From Streptacidiphilus rugosus AM-16 (GTDB lineage: Bacteria > Actinomycetota > Actinomycetes > Streptomycetales > Streptomycetaceae): a stretch of DNA of 64,000 nt. Made by a program: the position numbers and the translations under genes. Below, in pieces: positions 24,699-32,602 of this stretch (position 1 is its first letter; every line of letters starts with the position of its first letter). The notes beneath the pieces are model-generated. The model was given only the letters and a program-made list of their open reading frames with translations. It did not search any database and was not told the DNA's origin. The stretch is from the NCBI RefSeq assembly GCF_000744655.1, contig NZ_JQMJ01000004.1, forward strand, positions 1,054,001 to 1,118,000, given 5' to 3'.

Positions 24699-25271
24699 AT
24701 GACCACGCGACGGAAACTGGCGACCGCGCTCGCCGCGGCGGCTGCGGCCTTGCTCGTCACCGCCACTCCCGCGACCGCTTCGTCGACGCACACGCTCTCC
24801 GACACCGGAGTCGGCGGTTGCCAGAAGCCCAGCAACAACGCCTGGGGCACGTCGGGATCGTACGCGTACGTGTACATCTACGACTCGTTCACGGAGAACT
24901 CGCTGCAGAGCCTGCACATCAACACCAGCAGCATGGACGGCGACCTGTACGAGTGCAACAACGGCTACAACCGCACCGGCGGCAGCTACAGCTACTCCAA
25001 CCACTGGCAGGTGGACGGCGCGGGCATCACGACCTGCTCGATCGCCGTCGGCGGCACCGGCTGCTCGTTCGGTGGCGGCACGGTCGCCAGCGACACCTAC
25101 TCCCACTCCGGGAGTAACACCACGGGAACCGTCGCCTACAACGGCGGCGGCTGGAACATCTACACCAAATCCACGGGGATCCTCCACACCTACTCGCACA
25201 GCGCGGACGTGACCTACTCCTACAGTTCGTGGGCCACCGAAGCCGGCAGTTCGAACCAGTGGAATTTCTGA
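24699..25271 (+). CDS. Secreted four-cysteine protein A
   Basis: A protein of 190 residues with a Sec signal peptide (residues 1-28, ending TPATASS). The mature domain, about 160 residues, is rich in Gly, Ser, Asn, Thr and Tyr and predicted to be all-beta. Four cysteines occur in GVGGCQKPSNNAWG, DLYECNNGYNRTGG, TTCSIAVGG and TGCSF, enough for two disulphides. It ends NQWNF. I do not recognise the family. A close paralogue is encoded at 27099-27674, with all four cysteines and most of the sequence conserved. It is the first of a three-gene block separated by hairpins. A GAAAGGG-type ribosome-binding site precedes the ATG. Possible roles include a wall-associated or antagonistic protein; this is speculation. 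Confidence 0.75.
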   Translation: MTTRRKLATALAAAAAALLVTATPATASSTHTLSDTGVGGCQKPSNNAWGTSGSYAYVYIYDSFTENSLQSLHINTSSMDGDLYECNNGYNRTGGSYSYSNHWQVDGAGITTCSIAVGGTGCSFGGGTVASDTYSHSGSNTTGTVAYNGGGWNIYTKSTGILHTYSHSADVTYSYSSWATEAGSSNQWNF

Positions 25272-25281
25272 CGCAGTAGTC

Positions 25282-25313
25282 CGCCATGGGATCGCCCCGG
25301 CGCTCCCATGGCG
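25282..25313 (+). terminator. Hairpin between secreted protein A and the membrane-anchored protein
   Basis: CGCCATGGGA (25282-25291) and TCCCATGGCG (25304-25313) form a perfect 10-bp stem with a 12-base GC-rich loop. It follows the stop codon by 10 bp and can terminate or attenuate transcription into the next gene. No U-tract is present. Confidence 0.55.
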
Positions 25314-25353
25314 CACTGTGCACCTCATAAGCCAAGGGATCGGGCTCGATAGA

Positions 25354-27039
25354 ATGATAGTGACCATCCGTCGGTGGGCCGCGCTGCTGGCCCTGGGTCT
25401 GGCCGCGGTCGTCGTGGCGGTGTACGCGATTCCCGGCCACTCGGAAAAGGCGCCGCTGTGGGCGGTCTCGGACCAGCCCGATCCCGTCGACCACTGGCGT
25501 TACAACCTGGCGACCACCGCCGGCGACATGCTGCTGCGGACGGACACGGGTTACCGCCTGCTGTACCCGGACGGCGAGACCAGCCTCCTGACGGAGCTGG
25601 GCGCAGGCGCCGCTCTCGGCGGCGCGACGACGGCGCGGATCACCCCGAGTGATCTGCGGGACGCCTACTCGCAGTCGACCGGGCTCTTCGGGTACAAGAC
25701 CATCGATCCCCTGTACGTCACCTGGCTGACCGTCAGGTACGAGCAGGGCATCCACGACCTCTCCCTGCTCGAGCCGCGGAAGCAGGCGATCCTTCGGTCG
25801 ACCCGGCTGGCCGTCGCCAAGCTCGTTCCCACGGTCCAGCAGGGGGACCTGAACGCCGCCACGTCGCTCGTGCACGGCGTGCAGGTGCTGACCCTGCTCG
25901 GCGACACGGCTCCGCTCGCCGGTACCGGCCTGGAGCCCTGCTCCCGGCTCGCCGCCGCTGCCGGTGCCGGCCAGCTCGAGGCCGCGGACACCTGGCTGCA
26001 GCTGGCCGCTCTCGCCCGCGTCTCGTGTGACGTCCCCTTCCCACGCGCCCTCACCGATGCGGCTCACACCGCCGTCACCACGCAGTACTCGTCCCTGAAC
26101 CTTCCCGAGGTCGCCGACGCGGCCGCCGGCCTGGACATTCTGCGCACCGCAGGAAAGCGGTCCACGGCGGCTCCGGCGGTGTGCCAGGAACTGTTCGAAG
26201 AGGCGCCGGACGACGGCCTGCTGCCGAGCCACCAGCCGGTGTTCTATCTGGTGTGCCGGGACGCGCTCGATCACGCCGGTCTGCCCGTGACGCTCTCGTC
26301 CAGGGTGCGGACCAGCCTCGAACTGCAGGTCCAGCTGCACGGACAACTGGTCAGCAACGAGCGGACGGACTCCCTGGGCGTGCTCTACGCGTCGAGCATC
26401 CTGCGGGGCCTGAACTTCCGGCCTGCGGTCGTCAGCGGCACCGCCGGGGAGCAGTTCATCCCCGAGGCGGCGGACTTCGACTCCACGGTCCTCAAATTCG
26501 CCCATGGGACACCGGACTTCAGCGGGCCGGAGCTGGACAGGCTGGCCGCGACCCTCGGCGGCGACAAGGATCTGCGGACCGCGAGCATGACCGCGGCCGT
26601 GATCCTCTCCTCTCACCGGTGCTCGGCCCGGGCGGTGGACGGCCTGCGCGCGGCCTACGGTGCGACGCCGAGCCAGAACCTCGCGCTCGTCCTGCGGAAG
26701 GCCATGGTCGTCACGGCGCTGGGGCGTTGCTGGCCGGCCGGCGGCGACTGGGTGCAGGAGCAGAAGGCGAAACTGCTGGACTTCCTGGGCAGCCAGAAGA
26801 AGCAGGGCGGGCTCTTCGGCGACGATCCCGACGTGCTGCAGACCTGGTGGGGACAGGAGTCGCAGTGCCTGCTCGCAGGGCGCTCCGACATCGACGAGCG
26901 GGCCCTGCTGCCGCTGCTGCCGCCGGCGGACCCGGGCGCGTCGCAGTTCACCTTCCGCGGAGACCAGATCTACGGCGCCCTTCGGCTCACGCAGTTGCTG
27001 CACGGCTGCGGCGGCGCCTGGTGGGCGACCCGGAGCTAG
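25354..27039 (+). CDS. Membrane-anchored protein of unknown function (561 aa)
   Basis: The ATG at 25354 starts MIVTIRRWAALLALGLAAVV, a signal anchor whose positive residues place the bulk of the protein outside the membrane. The large external part is mostly helical with several scattered cysteines (for example GLEPCSRLA, RVSCDVPF, LVCRDALD, SSHRCSARA, ESQCLLAG). The helical blocks have variable length and suggest a solenoid. A QFTFRGDQIYGALRLTQLL segment lies near the end. No family is recognised. It is encoded between two paralogous secreted proteins and may act on, or display, them. An upstream in-frame ATG at 25318 is possible but lies inside the intergenic region. Confidence 0.65.
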   Translation: MIVTIRRWAALLALGLAAVVVAVYAIPGHSEKAPLWAVSDQPDPVDHWRYNLATTAGDMLLRTDTGYRLLYPDGETSLLTELGAGAALGGATTARITPSDLRDAYSQSTGLFGYKTIDPLYVTWLTVRYEQGIHDLSLLEPRKQAILRSTRLAVAKLVPTVQQGDLNAATSLVHGVQVLTLLGDTAPLAGTGLEPCSRLAAAAGAGQLEAADTWLQLAALARVSCDVPFPRALTDAAHTAVTTQYSSLNLPEVADAAAGLDILRTAGKRSTAAPAVCQELFEEAPDDGLLPSHQPVFYLVCRDALDHAGLPVTLSSRVRTSLELQVQLHGQLVSNERTDSLGVLYASSILRGLNFRPAVVSGTAGEQFIPEAADFDSTVLKFAHGTPDFSGPELDRLAATLGGDKDLRTASMTAAVILSSHRCSARAVDGLRAAYGATPSQNLALVLRKAMVVTALGRCWPAGGDWVQEQKAKLLDFLGSQKKQGGLFGDDPDVLQTWWGQESQCLLAGRSDIDERALLPLLPPADPGASQFTFRGDQIYGALRLTQLLHGCGGAWWATRS

Positions 27040-27047
27040 TTCCGACT

Positions 27048-27075
27048 CCGCTCCTGCCGCCCTGGTCAGGAGCGG
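27048..27075 (+). terminator. Hairpin before the second secreted protein gene
   Basis: CCGCTCCTG (27048-27056) and CAGGAGCGG (27067-27075) pair perfectly around a 10-base loop. It lies between the membrane-anchored protein stop and the ribosome-binding site of the next gene, with TCCTT following. It can act as terminator, attenuator or mRNA 5'-end stabiliser. Confidence 0.55.
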
Positions 27076-27098
27076 TCCTTCCGATCGAAAGGGATGAG

Positions 27099-27674
27099 AT
27101 GACCACCACCCGCAAGACGCTGGCTCTGTGCCTCGCCACGGCGGCCTCCGCCATGCTGGCCTTCGCCGCGCCCGCGCAGGCCGCCAGTCCGGCGACCCTG
27201 TCCGACACCGGAGTCGGGGGCTGCGTGAGGCCCAGCAACAACGCCTGGGGCACCTCCGGCTCGTACGCGTACGTCTACATCTACGACTCGGCCACGGAGT
27301 ACTCGCGTCAGAGCGTGCACATCAACTCCAGCAGCATGGACGGCGACCTGTACGAGTGCAACAACGGCTACAACCGCACCGGCGGCAGCTACAGCTACAC
27401 CAACCACTGGCAGGCGGACGGCACCGGCATCACCTCGTGCACGATCGCCGTCGGCAGCACCGGCTGCAGCATCTCCTCGGGAACCGTCGCCAGCAACACG
27501 TACTCGCACTCGGGGAGCAACACGACCGGCACCGTCTCCTACAGCGGCGGCGGCTGGAACATCTACACCAAGTCCACCGGCTATCTGGACACGCTCGCGC
27601 ACAGCGCGAACGTGACCTTCTCCTACAGCTCGTGGGCCACTGAGGCGGGAAGCGCGAACCAGTTCAACTTCTGA
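27099..27674 (+). CDS. Secreted four-cysteine protein B, paralogue of protein A
   Basis: A protein of 191 residues with a Sec signal peptide (MTTTRKTLALCLATAASAML through APAQAA). The mature part aligns end to end with protein A at 24699-25271. The blocks SNNAWGTSGSYAYVYIYDS, SSMDGDLYECNNGYNRTGG and TYSHSGSNTTGTV are nearly identical, and the four cysteines are in the same places. It ends NQFNF. The start ATG has an AAAGGGATGAG site. Differences are concentrated in the signal peptide and in short loops, which indicates duplication followed by selection to keep the fold. The function is unknown. Confidence 0.75.
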   Translation: MTTTRKTLALCLATAASAMLAFAAPAQAASPATLSDTGVGGCVRPSNNAWGTSGSYAYVYIYDSATEYSRQSVHINSSSMDGDLYECNNGYNRTGGSYSYTNHWQADGTGITSCTIAVGSTGCSISSGTVASNTYSHSGSNTTGTVSYSGGGWNIYTKSTGYLDTLAHSANVTFSYSSWATEAGSANQFNF

Positions 27675-27689
27675 GCCTCTGAATCGCCT

Positions 27690-27727
27690 GTCTGCCGTGG
27701 GGTCGTTGCGCCGACCCCACGGCAGAC
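27690..27727. terminator. Strong bidirectional hairpin terminator
   Basis: GTCTGCCGTGGGGTCG (27690-27705) and CGACCCCACGGCAGAC (27712-27727) form a perfect 16-bp stem with a 6-base loop. It lies between the convergent secreted protein B and SARP genes. Confidence 0.8.
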
Positions 27728-27732
27728 CTCTC

Positions 27733-28575
27733 TCATGCGCTTCGGCGCCCGTCGCTCCCGAGCGGAGCCGCCACGACGGGTCGTCCGTTCCTGAGGATGG
27801 ACTGGTGCAACTGCTGCAGCGAGGAGGAGGGGTCCGCCCCCAACGTGTGGCGCAGACAGCTACGGGTCCGGGCATACACCTCCAGCGCCGCAGCAGGCTG
27901 ACCGGCGCCCACGAGCGCCGTCATCAGATGCCCGACCAGCGCTTCGTGGACGGGATGGCGTCGCACCAGGTCGTCCAGCTCGTCGGCCACCTCCCGGTAC
28001 CTGCCCAGCTCCAGGGAGGCCGCGCTCCAGCGTTCGCAGACGCCGAGTCGTAGGCGCTCCAGACGCTGCGCCTCGAGCTCGACCGACTCGCAGTCGAGAA
28101 AGTCCGCGTAGGCGGGCCCACGCCACATGTCCATGGCCTGTCGCAACGTGCTGCAGGCGCCAGCGAAGTCGCCCGAGTCGAGCTCCTGCGCCCCCGATCG
28201 GGCCAGTTGCTGGAAATGGACCGCGTCCACGCGGTCACAGGGCCCGAACGAGTACGCCTCCTCGTGTGTCCTCACGAGCGGCGCCCCCAGCTGGGATCGC
28301 AGTCGATGGACATAGAGCTGGATGTTCCGGCGGGCCGACTTGGGCGGGTCGACCGGCCACAACGCGCTGGTCAGGCCCTCCAGTGTGATCGCTCGCCCCC
28401 GCTGAGCGATCAGCACCGCGAGCAGCACCCGCGCTTTACGGGTCAGGTCGAGGTCGACCTGACCACCAGAAGTTTCGACAACTTGAAAAGGCCCAAGAAC
28501 AGACAGAAGCAACTGATCCCCCGTGCAAATTCTGCGCTGTGTCGTCGGCACAGCGCGACTCTCCAGACAAAACAC
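27733..28575 (-). CDS. SARP family transcriptional activator (DNA-binding plus BTAD domain)
   Basis: A protein of 280 residues. It has the two-domain layout of small SARPs such as ActII-ORF4 and DnrI. The N-terminal OmpR-like winged helix runs from SVLGPFQVVE through KARVLLAVLIAQRGRAITLE and ARRNIQLYVHRLRSQLG, and the bacterial transcription activation domain follows (LRQAMDMWRGPAYADF, HPVHEALVGHLMTALVGAGQ). SARPs activate nearby operons through direct repeats. Two start choices exist: ATG 28575, or TTG 28512 with GGGGGAT in front, which would give a normal SARP N-terminus and leave an inverted repeat in the leader. Its position facing the three-gene secreted block makes that block a candidate target. 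Confidence 0.85.
   Translation of the reverse strand: MFCLESRAVPTTQRRICTGDQLLLSVLGPFQVVETSGGQVDLDLTRKARVLLAVLIAQRGRAITLEGLTSALWPVDPPKSARRNIQLYVHRLRSQLGAPLVRTHEEAYSFGPCDRVDAVHFQQLARSGAQELDSGDFAGACSTLRQAMDMWRGPAYADFLDCESVELEAQRLERLRLGVCERWSAASLELGRYREVADELDDLVRRHPVHEALVGHLMTALVGAGQPAAALEVYARTRSCLRHTLGADPSSSLQQLHQSILRNGRPVVAAPLGSDGRRSA
28534..28556. promoter_or_regulatory. Inverted repeat at the SARP gene 5' end
   Basis: GCGCTGTG-TCGTCGG-CACAGCGC forms a perfect 8-bp inverted repeat. If the SARP starts at the TTG at 28512 it lies in the leader or promoter and could be an operator or RNA hairpin. If translation starts at 28575 it lies within the coding region. Confidence 0.4.
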
Positions 28576-29088
28576 CCCCGGCCAAAGGTGTAAACCTCCG
28601 TTGACCGCGGGGACTGCAGGCGCACGCTACCCCATGGCTTCGCGGCACGGTAGGGGGAAAGTACCTAGGTTCATCGACTCATTGTCACGACCGGAGATCC
28701 CTGACAGACGGTACGAAATCAGGCAATGCGCAACCGTGCAGACCGGCCCGCCGCCCCGGGCCACCCTGGGGCTGCACCGGTCGCCACCATCCCCCACATC
28801 CGTCTCCTGCAACGGAGTTGGCGACTCCGGAAGCTCGCTGCCGCCCGATTCCGCCTCGGCCGATCCGCGCAGCTGCAGCACTGGTCTCGGAATGCACGCG
28901 TGCGCGCGCCGGCCGGAGCGGGAAATCGTTTCGAATTCACCGGGTTCTCACCGGAAGCGCCGCGAGGACTGTCCCGACGGGTATCCATGACCCTCTCCGC
29001 CTCCGGCGTCGGCGAGTTGGCCAATTGTGCGGACTTCTCACCAGGTCTGCACGCGAATTGACTCCCCCGGACGCAGGCCCTACCGACG
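28576..29088. other. Intergenic region without a supported gene
   Basis: These 513 bp lie upstream of the SARP gene. Open frames on both strands (for example 28726-29061 plus and 28719-29024 minus) have no ribosome-binding site and poor composition. The stretch 28650-28720 is less GC-rich than the surroundings and is the best candidate for the SARP promoter. No RNA gene was recognised. Confidence 0.45.
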
Positions 29089-29424
29089 TCATTCCTCTGT
29101 GGGATTTCCCAACGCGAAGGCGGCGCGACAGCGTTCGACCTGCCCGGTGACCTGCTCCATGAACCACCGCATGATCTCGTAGGGGATCACGTGCTCGTCG
29201 TGGCTGTGGATGTGGACGGTCGGCTCCAGACTCGGGTCCTCATCGGGCACGAACGCCACCAGGAAGGCGTTCCCGGGCAGATGGGTCCCGGCGTCGGGGA
29301 TGTCGGCCCACGCAGCAGGCGCCGGCACGGCTTCGCTGAGCTCCACCGCCCAGGCATCGTCGGGCAGGGCGTAGTGGAACTGGACGGCGTAGTGGCGGCC
29401 CGCATGTTCGCGCAGCTCTGGCAT
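29089..29424 (-). CDS. Hypothetical 111-aa protein
   Basis: A soluble acidic protein beginning MPELREHAGRHYAVQFHYAL. The middle shows HLPGNAFLVAFVPDEDPSLE then VHIHSHDEHVIPYEIMRWFM, with a His-rich H-I-H-S-H-D-E-H segment that might bind metal. The C-terminus is a helix (EQVTGQVERCRAAFALG). No family is recognised. There is no clear partner; the lipoprotein gene upstream is on the same strand 200 bp away. Confidence 0.6.
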   Translation of the reverse strand: MPELREHAGRHYAVQFHYALPDDAWAVELSEAVPAPAAWADIPDAGTHLPGNAFLVAFVPDEDPSLEPTVHIHSHDEHVIPYEIMRWFMEQVTGQVERCRAAFALGNPTEE

Positions 29425-29624
29425 GTCCGCAGACTGCCACAGACTCGCGGGGACGCCGCGGCCGGGCCTGCCTCGGAAATCCGCGCCGACCCGCGGCGTG
29501 GCGCGTGCTCCTCAGTGAGACGTCTGAGTGCCGTCGCCGCGGCCGCGCTCGGCATTGTCATCCACGGGTCGCGACGCTCATGCCGGCCATGCGGCCGCCG
29601 GCGGAAACGCCGGTGCCTCCGGTG

Positions 29625-30110
29625 TCAGTAGTGCCAGCGGTAGCGGCCGTTGACCTCGCTGCAGACGATCCGGTTGCCGTGCGAGTCGACCGTCGAGAGG
29701 CCGTCGTCGGCGTGCGGGCAGAACTCCCCCGCGTGGTAGAAGTTCCCGCTCGGCGATTTGATCACCGCGCCCCCACCGGAGGAGGTCCCACCCGTCGAGC
29801 TCCCGCCCGAGGTGCCGCCCAAACTCCCGCCGGAGCCGCCGCTGCGGCGGGTGGAGCCGGAGGTGTGGGTCGGCGCCGGGGTGCGGGGGTGCGTCGCCGC
29901 GACGGTCGGCCGGGCGGACGGGGACGCCGACGGGCTGGCGCTGGGGGTCGCCGCCGGGCTGGTGGTGGCCTCGCCGGTGACGACGGAGCGGGTGGTGACG
30001 GCGACGGTCGGGGATGCGGCCGCGTCGCCGCTCGACGTCGTGGTGGGGCCGCAACCGGCGAGGGCCAGGAGCACGGCGGCAGCGGCGGTGCGTATGGGGA
30101 GGCGCTTCAT
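29625..30110 (-). CDS. Lipoprotein with Ser/Thr/Pro-Gly linker and small C-terminal domain
   Basis: A protein of 161 residues from ATG 30110, with GGAGG 7 bases upstream. A lipobox (VLLALAGC, Cys near residue 19) is followed by about 95 residues of S/P/T/A and then G/S low complexity, probably spanning the peptidoglycan. The C-terminal domain of about 45 residues begins IKSPSGNFYHAGEFCPHADD and continues HGNRIVCSEVNGRYRWHY; it has two cysteines and is a type found on many actinobacterial secreted proteins. The function is unknown. Confidence 0.7.
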   Translation of the reverse strand: MKRLPIRTAAAAVLLALAGCGPTTTSSGDAAASPTVAVTTRSVVTGEATTSPAATPSASPSASPSARPTVAATHPRTPAPTHTSGSTRRSGGSGGSLGGTSGGSSTGGTSSGGGAVIKSPSGNFYHAGEFCPHADDGLSTVDSHGNRIVCSEVNGRYRWHY

Positions 30111-30194
30111 CCCGGCAGCCTCCCGCGTCTGTGAGGGGATGGTGTGCAAAGTTGCCGGGTCGTGACCTTCCGTCCAGGCCCGCTGCCGGACCTG

Positions 30195-30854
30195 CTACGC
30201 CCCGTCGGCAAGGTCGGCCCCCTCGACGGCAAGTACCGTGCCGCCGACGGCGAAGAGCCGCGCGCAGCGCTGCGCCATCGCCTCGGGCGACTGGTCGGGG
30301 TGGTGGATCCACCAGCGGACCAGGGCGGTGGTGAGGCCGCGCCAGGCGTACTTGAGGGCGTCGGCGTCGAGCGGGTCGTGCGAGCCGGCGGCGCGCAGCA
30401 GGTCGGCGGTGCCGGCCGCGGCGAGGTCGTCGATCGCGCCGCGGTAGTGGGCCGCCCGGTGGGCGACCTCGCTGTCGGGCGGCAGCGATTCGGCGTAGAG
30501 GACGAACCAGGCCTCCCGCTGCCCTTCGAGGGCGGTGAACAGGCCGTGCAGTACCCGGATCGGCGTCGGCCGCGCGCCGGGGCCGGCGTCGGCCATCGCG
30601 TCGCGGATGGCTTCCAGCAGCCGCTCGCCGACCGGTTCCAGGCAGGCGAGGTAGAGGTCCTGCTTCGCGCCGAAGTACTGGTGCAGCAGCGGCTTGGTGA
30701 CGCCCACGCGCGCGGCGATGGCGGCCACGGTGGTGGCCTCGTAGCCGTGGCGGCCGAACTCCTCGGTCGCCGCGGCCAGGACCTGTCGTTCGCGGTCGGC
30801 CCGTGCGACGCCCTTGGTGCCGGCCTTGGGGTGGGACGTTGTCATGACCGGCAT
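30195..30854 (-). CDS. TetR family transcriptional regulator
   Basis: A protein of 219 residues. The HTH is RQVLAAATEEFGRHGYEATT followed by VAAIAARVGVTKPLLHQYFG (residues about 22-62). The C-terminal domain is the TetR_C type seen in actinobacterial regulators of lipid and fatty-acid genes, with LYLACLEPVGERLLEAIRDA near the linker. The perfect palindrome TTACCCTAGGGTAA lies two bases before its start, so it probably represses itself and the divergent FAD-linked oxidase gene at 30906. An internal ATG at 30845 is an alternative start. Confidence 0.85.
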   Translation of the reverse strand: MPVMTTSHPKAGTKGVARADRERQVLAAATEEFGRHGYEATTVAAIAARVGVTKPLLHQYFGAKQDLYLACLEPVGERLLEAIRDAMADAGPGARPTPIRVLHGLFTALEGQREAWFVLYAESLPPDSEVAHRAAHYRGAIDDLAAAGTADLLRAAGSHDPLDADALKYAWRGLTTALVRWWIHHPDQSPEAMAQRCARLFAVGGTVLAVEGADLADGA

Positions 30855-30855
30855 C

Positions 30856-30869
30856 TTACCCTAGGGTAA
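30856..30869. promoter_or_regulatory. Perfect palindromic operator (TetR site)
   Basis: TTACCCTAGGGTAA is a perfect 14-bp palindrome between divergent TetR and oxidase genes, followed by a further TTACCC half-site at 30871-30876. It overlaps the TetR ribosome-binding region and lies 36 bp before the oxidase start. Confidence 0.7.
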
Positions 30870-30905
30870 TTTACCCATCGGTCATATCAAACCTGGAGCA
30901 CGCGC

Positions 30906-32513
30906 ATGTCCGCATCCCCGACCGCCCCCGGCGCCGCCCGCGCCCGCTCCTGGTGGGGCTGGGGCTACAGCGACGCCCACCCCGACGACGCGGAGTGCCT
31001 CGCCCTGGGAAGCCTCCTGCCCGGCACCCTGGCCGCGCCGCTGCCCGTCCCCCGGGTGGCCGACCTCCGCATCGGGCGCCCGGCCGTCTCCGCGCCGGAC
31101 TCCCTGGCACACCTGGTCAGCGAGGATCCAGGGACGCGCGCCGCGCACGCCATGGGCAAGGCCTACCGTGACGTCATCCGGGCGCTGCGCGGCCGGCCGG
31201 GCCGGATTCCCGACCTGGTCGCCCGGCCGCGAAACGAGCAGGATGTCGCCGACCTGCTGGAGTGGGCCGGCGGTCCCGGCGTGGCCGTGATCCCCTTCGG
31301 CGGCGGGTCCTCGGTGGTGGGCGGGGTCGAGTACCGCGGCGACGCCCACCGAGCCGTGCTGTCGCTCGACCTGACCGCGATGGACCGGATCCTGGAGATC
31401 GACACGACCAGCCGGGCCGCCCGCATCCAGGCGGGTGCGCTCGGCCCGGTGCTGGAGGAGCAGCTGCGGCCGCACGGCCTGACTCTGCGTCACTTCCCGC
31501 AGAGCTTCGAGTTCTCCACCCTCGGCGGCTGGCTGGCCACCCGGGCAGGCGGCCACTTCGCCACCGGCCCCACCCACATCGACGACTTCGTCCAGTCGAT
31601 GCACGTGGTCACGCCCGCCGCCGCGGGTTCCTCCTGGCGGCTGCCGGGATCCGGCGCCGGCCCCTCGCCCGACCGGCTGTTCCTCGGCTCCGAGGGCACG
31701 CTCGGCGTCATCACCGAGGCCTGGATGCGCCTGCAGGAGCGCCCGCGGCACAAGGCGTCGGCCTCCGTGGCCTTCTCCGACTTCCGGCGGGCGCTGGACG
31801 CGGTGCGCTCCCTCGCCCAGTCCGACCTGGCCCCCGCCAACTGCCGCCTGCTCGATCCGGGCGAGGCCGCGCTGTCCGGGGCCTCGCGCGACGGCTCCAG
31901 CGTCCTGGTGCTCGGCTTCGAGTCCGCCACCGCGCCGGTCGACGACCGGTTGGCGATCGCCCTGGAGCTGGCCCGCTCCCACGGCGGGCGTGGGCCGGCC
32001 GAACCGGCGCAGGGCCACGGTGCCGAGGCCGACACCGCCGTGGACGCCTGGCGCTCCGCGTTCCTCCGGATGCCGTACCTGCGCGACGGCCTGGCCCGGA
32101 TGGGGGCCGTCGTGGAGACCTTCGAGACCGCCGCCACCTGGGACCGGATCCCGGCCCTGATCGACGCCGTCCGGACCGAGGTCGGTGCCGCCGCCGCGAA
32201 GGCCACCGGGCACACGGCGACCGTCAACTGCCGCCTGACGCACGTCTATCCCGACGGCGCCGCACCCTACTTCACCGTGGTCGTCGGCGGCCGCCCGGGC
32301 GACGAGGTCGCGATCTGGGACGACGTCAAGGCCGTCGCGGGGGACGTCCTGCACCGCCACCGCGCCACGATCACCCACCACCACGCCGTCGGCCGCGACC
32401 ACCGCCCCGGCTACGACCTCCAGCGCCCGGAGCCGTTCGCCCTGGCACTGCGCGCGACGAAGGCCGCCCTGGACCCGCACGGCATCCTCAACCCCGGCGT
32501 CCTGCTCGACTGA
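30906..32513 (+). CDS. FAD-binding oxidase, alkyl-DHAP synthase-like
   Basis: A protein of 535 residues of the VAO/PCMH family. The FAD-binding domain shows VIPFGGGSSVVGGVEYRG near residue 125 and the conserved HFPQSFEFSTLGGWLATRAG with GGHFATGPTHIDD after it. The segment RLFLGSEGTLGVITEAWMRL near residue 260 is the family signature. The C-terminal TIL-like domain ends THHHAVGRDHRPGYD then DPHGILNPGVLL. This matches bacterial homologues of alkyldihydroxyacetonephosphate synthase, which may make ether lipids; a D-lactate- or glycolate-type dehydrogenase activity is also possible. The gene is divergent from the TetR regulator with the shared operator. Confidence 0.85.
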   Translation: MSASPTAPGAARARSWWGWGYSDAHPDDAECLALGSLLPGTLAAPLPVPRVADLRIGRPAVSAPDSLAHLVSEDPGTRAAHAMGKAYRDVIRALRGRPGRIPDLVARPRNEQDVADLLEWAGGPGVAVIPFGGGSSVVGGVEYRGDAHRAVLSLDLTAMDRILEIDTTSRAARIQAGALGPVLEEQLRPHGLTLRHFPQSFEFSTLGGWLATRAGGHFATGPTHIDDFVQSMHVVTPAAAGSSWRLPGSGAGPSPDRLFLGSEGTLGVITEAWMRLQERPRHKASASVAFSDFRRALDAVRSLAQSDLAPANCRLLDPGEAALSGASRDGSSVLVLGFESATAPVDDRLAIALELARSHGGRGPAEPAQGHGAEADTAVDAWRSAFLRMPYLRDGLARMGAVVETFETAATWDRIPALIDAVRTEVGAAAAKATGHTATVNCRLTHVYPDGAAPYFTVVVGGRPGDEVAIWDDVKAVAGDVLHRHRATITHHHAVGRDHRPGYDLQRPEPFALALRATKAALDPHGILNPGVLLD

Positions 32514-32602
32514 ACAGCAGCAGGATCGACCCGCCCCGGGGCACCGAGCGGCCGCGGCACCGTACGGTCGAGCAGGTCACGGGGAGCCACGGACGCGTCC
32601 GG

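Noticed and set aside
28719-29061. Overlapping frames on both strands upstream of the SARP gene.
   Set aside because: Amino-acid composition is Arg/Ala/Pro-rich and irregular, no ribosome-binding site is present, and neither shows a domain.
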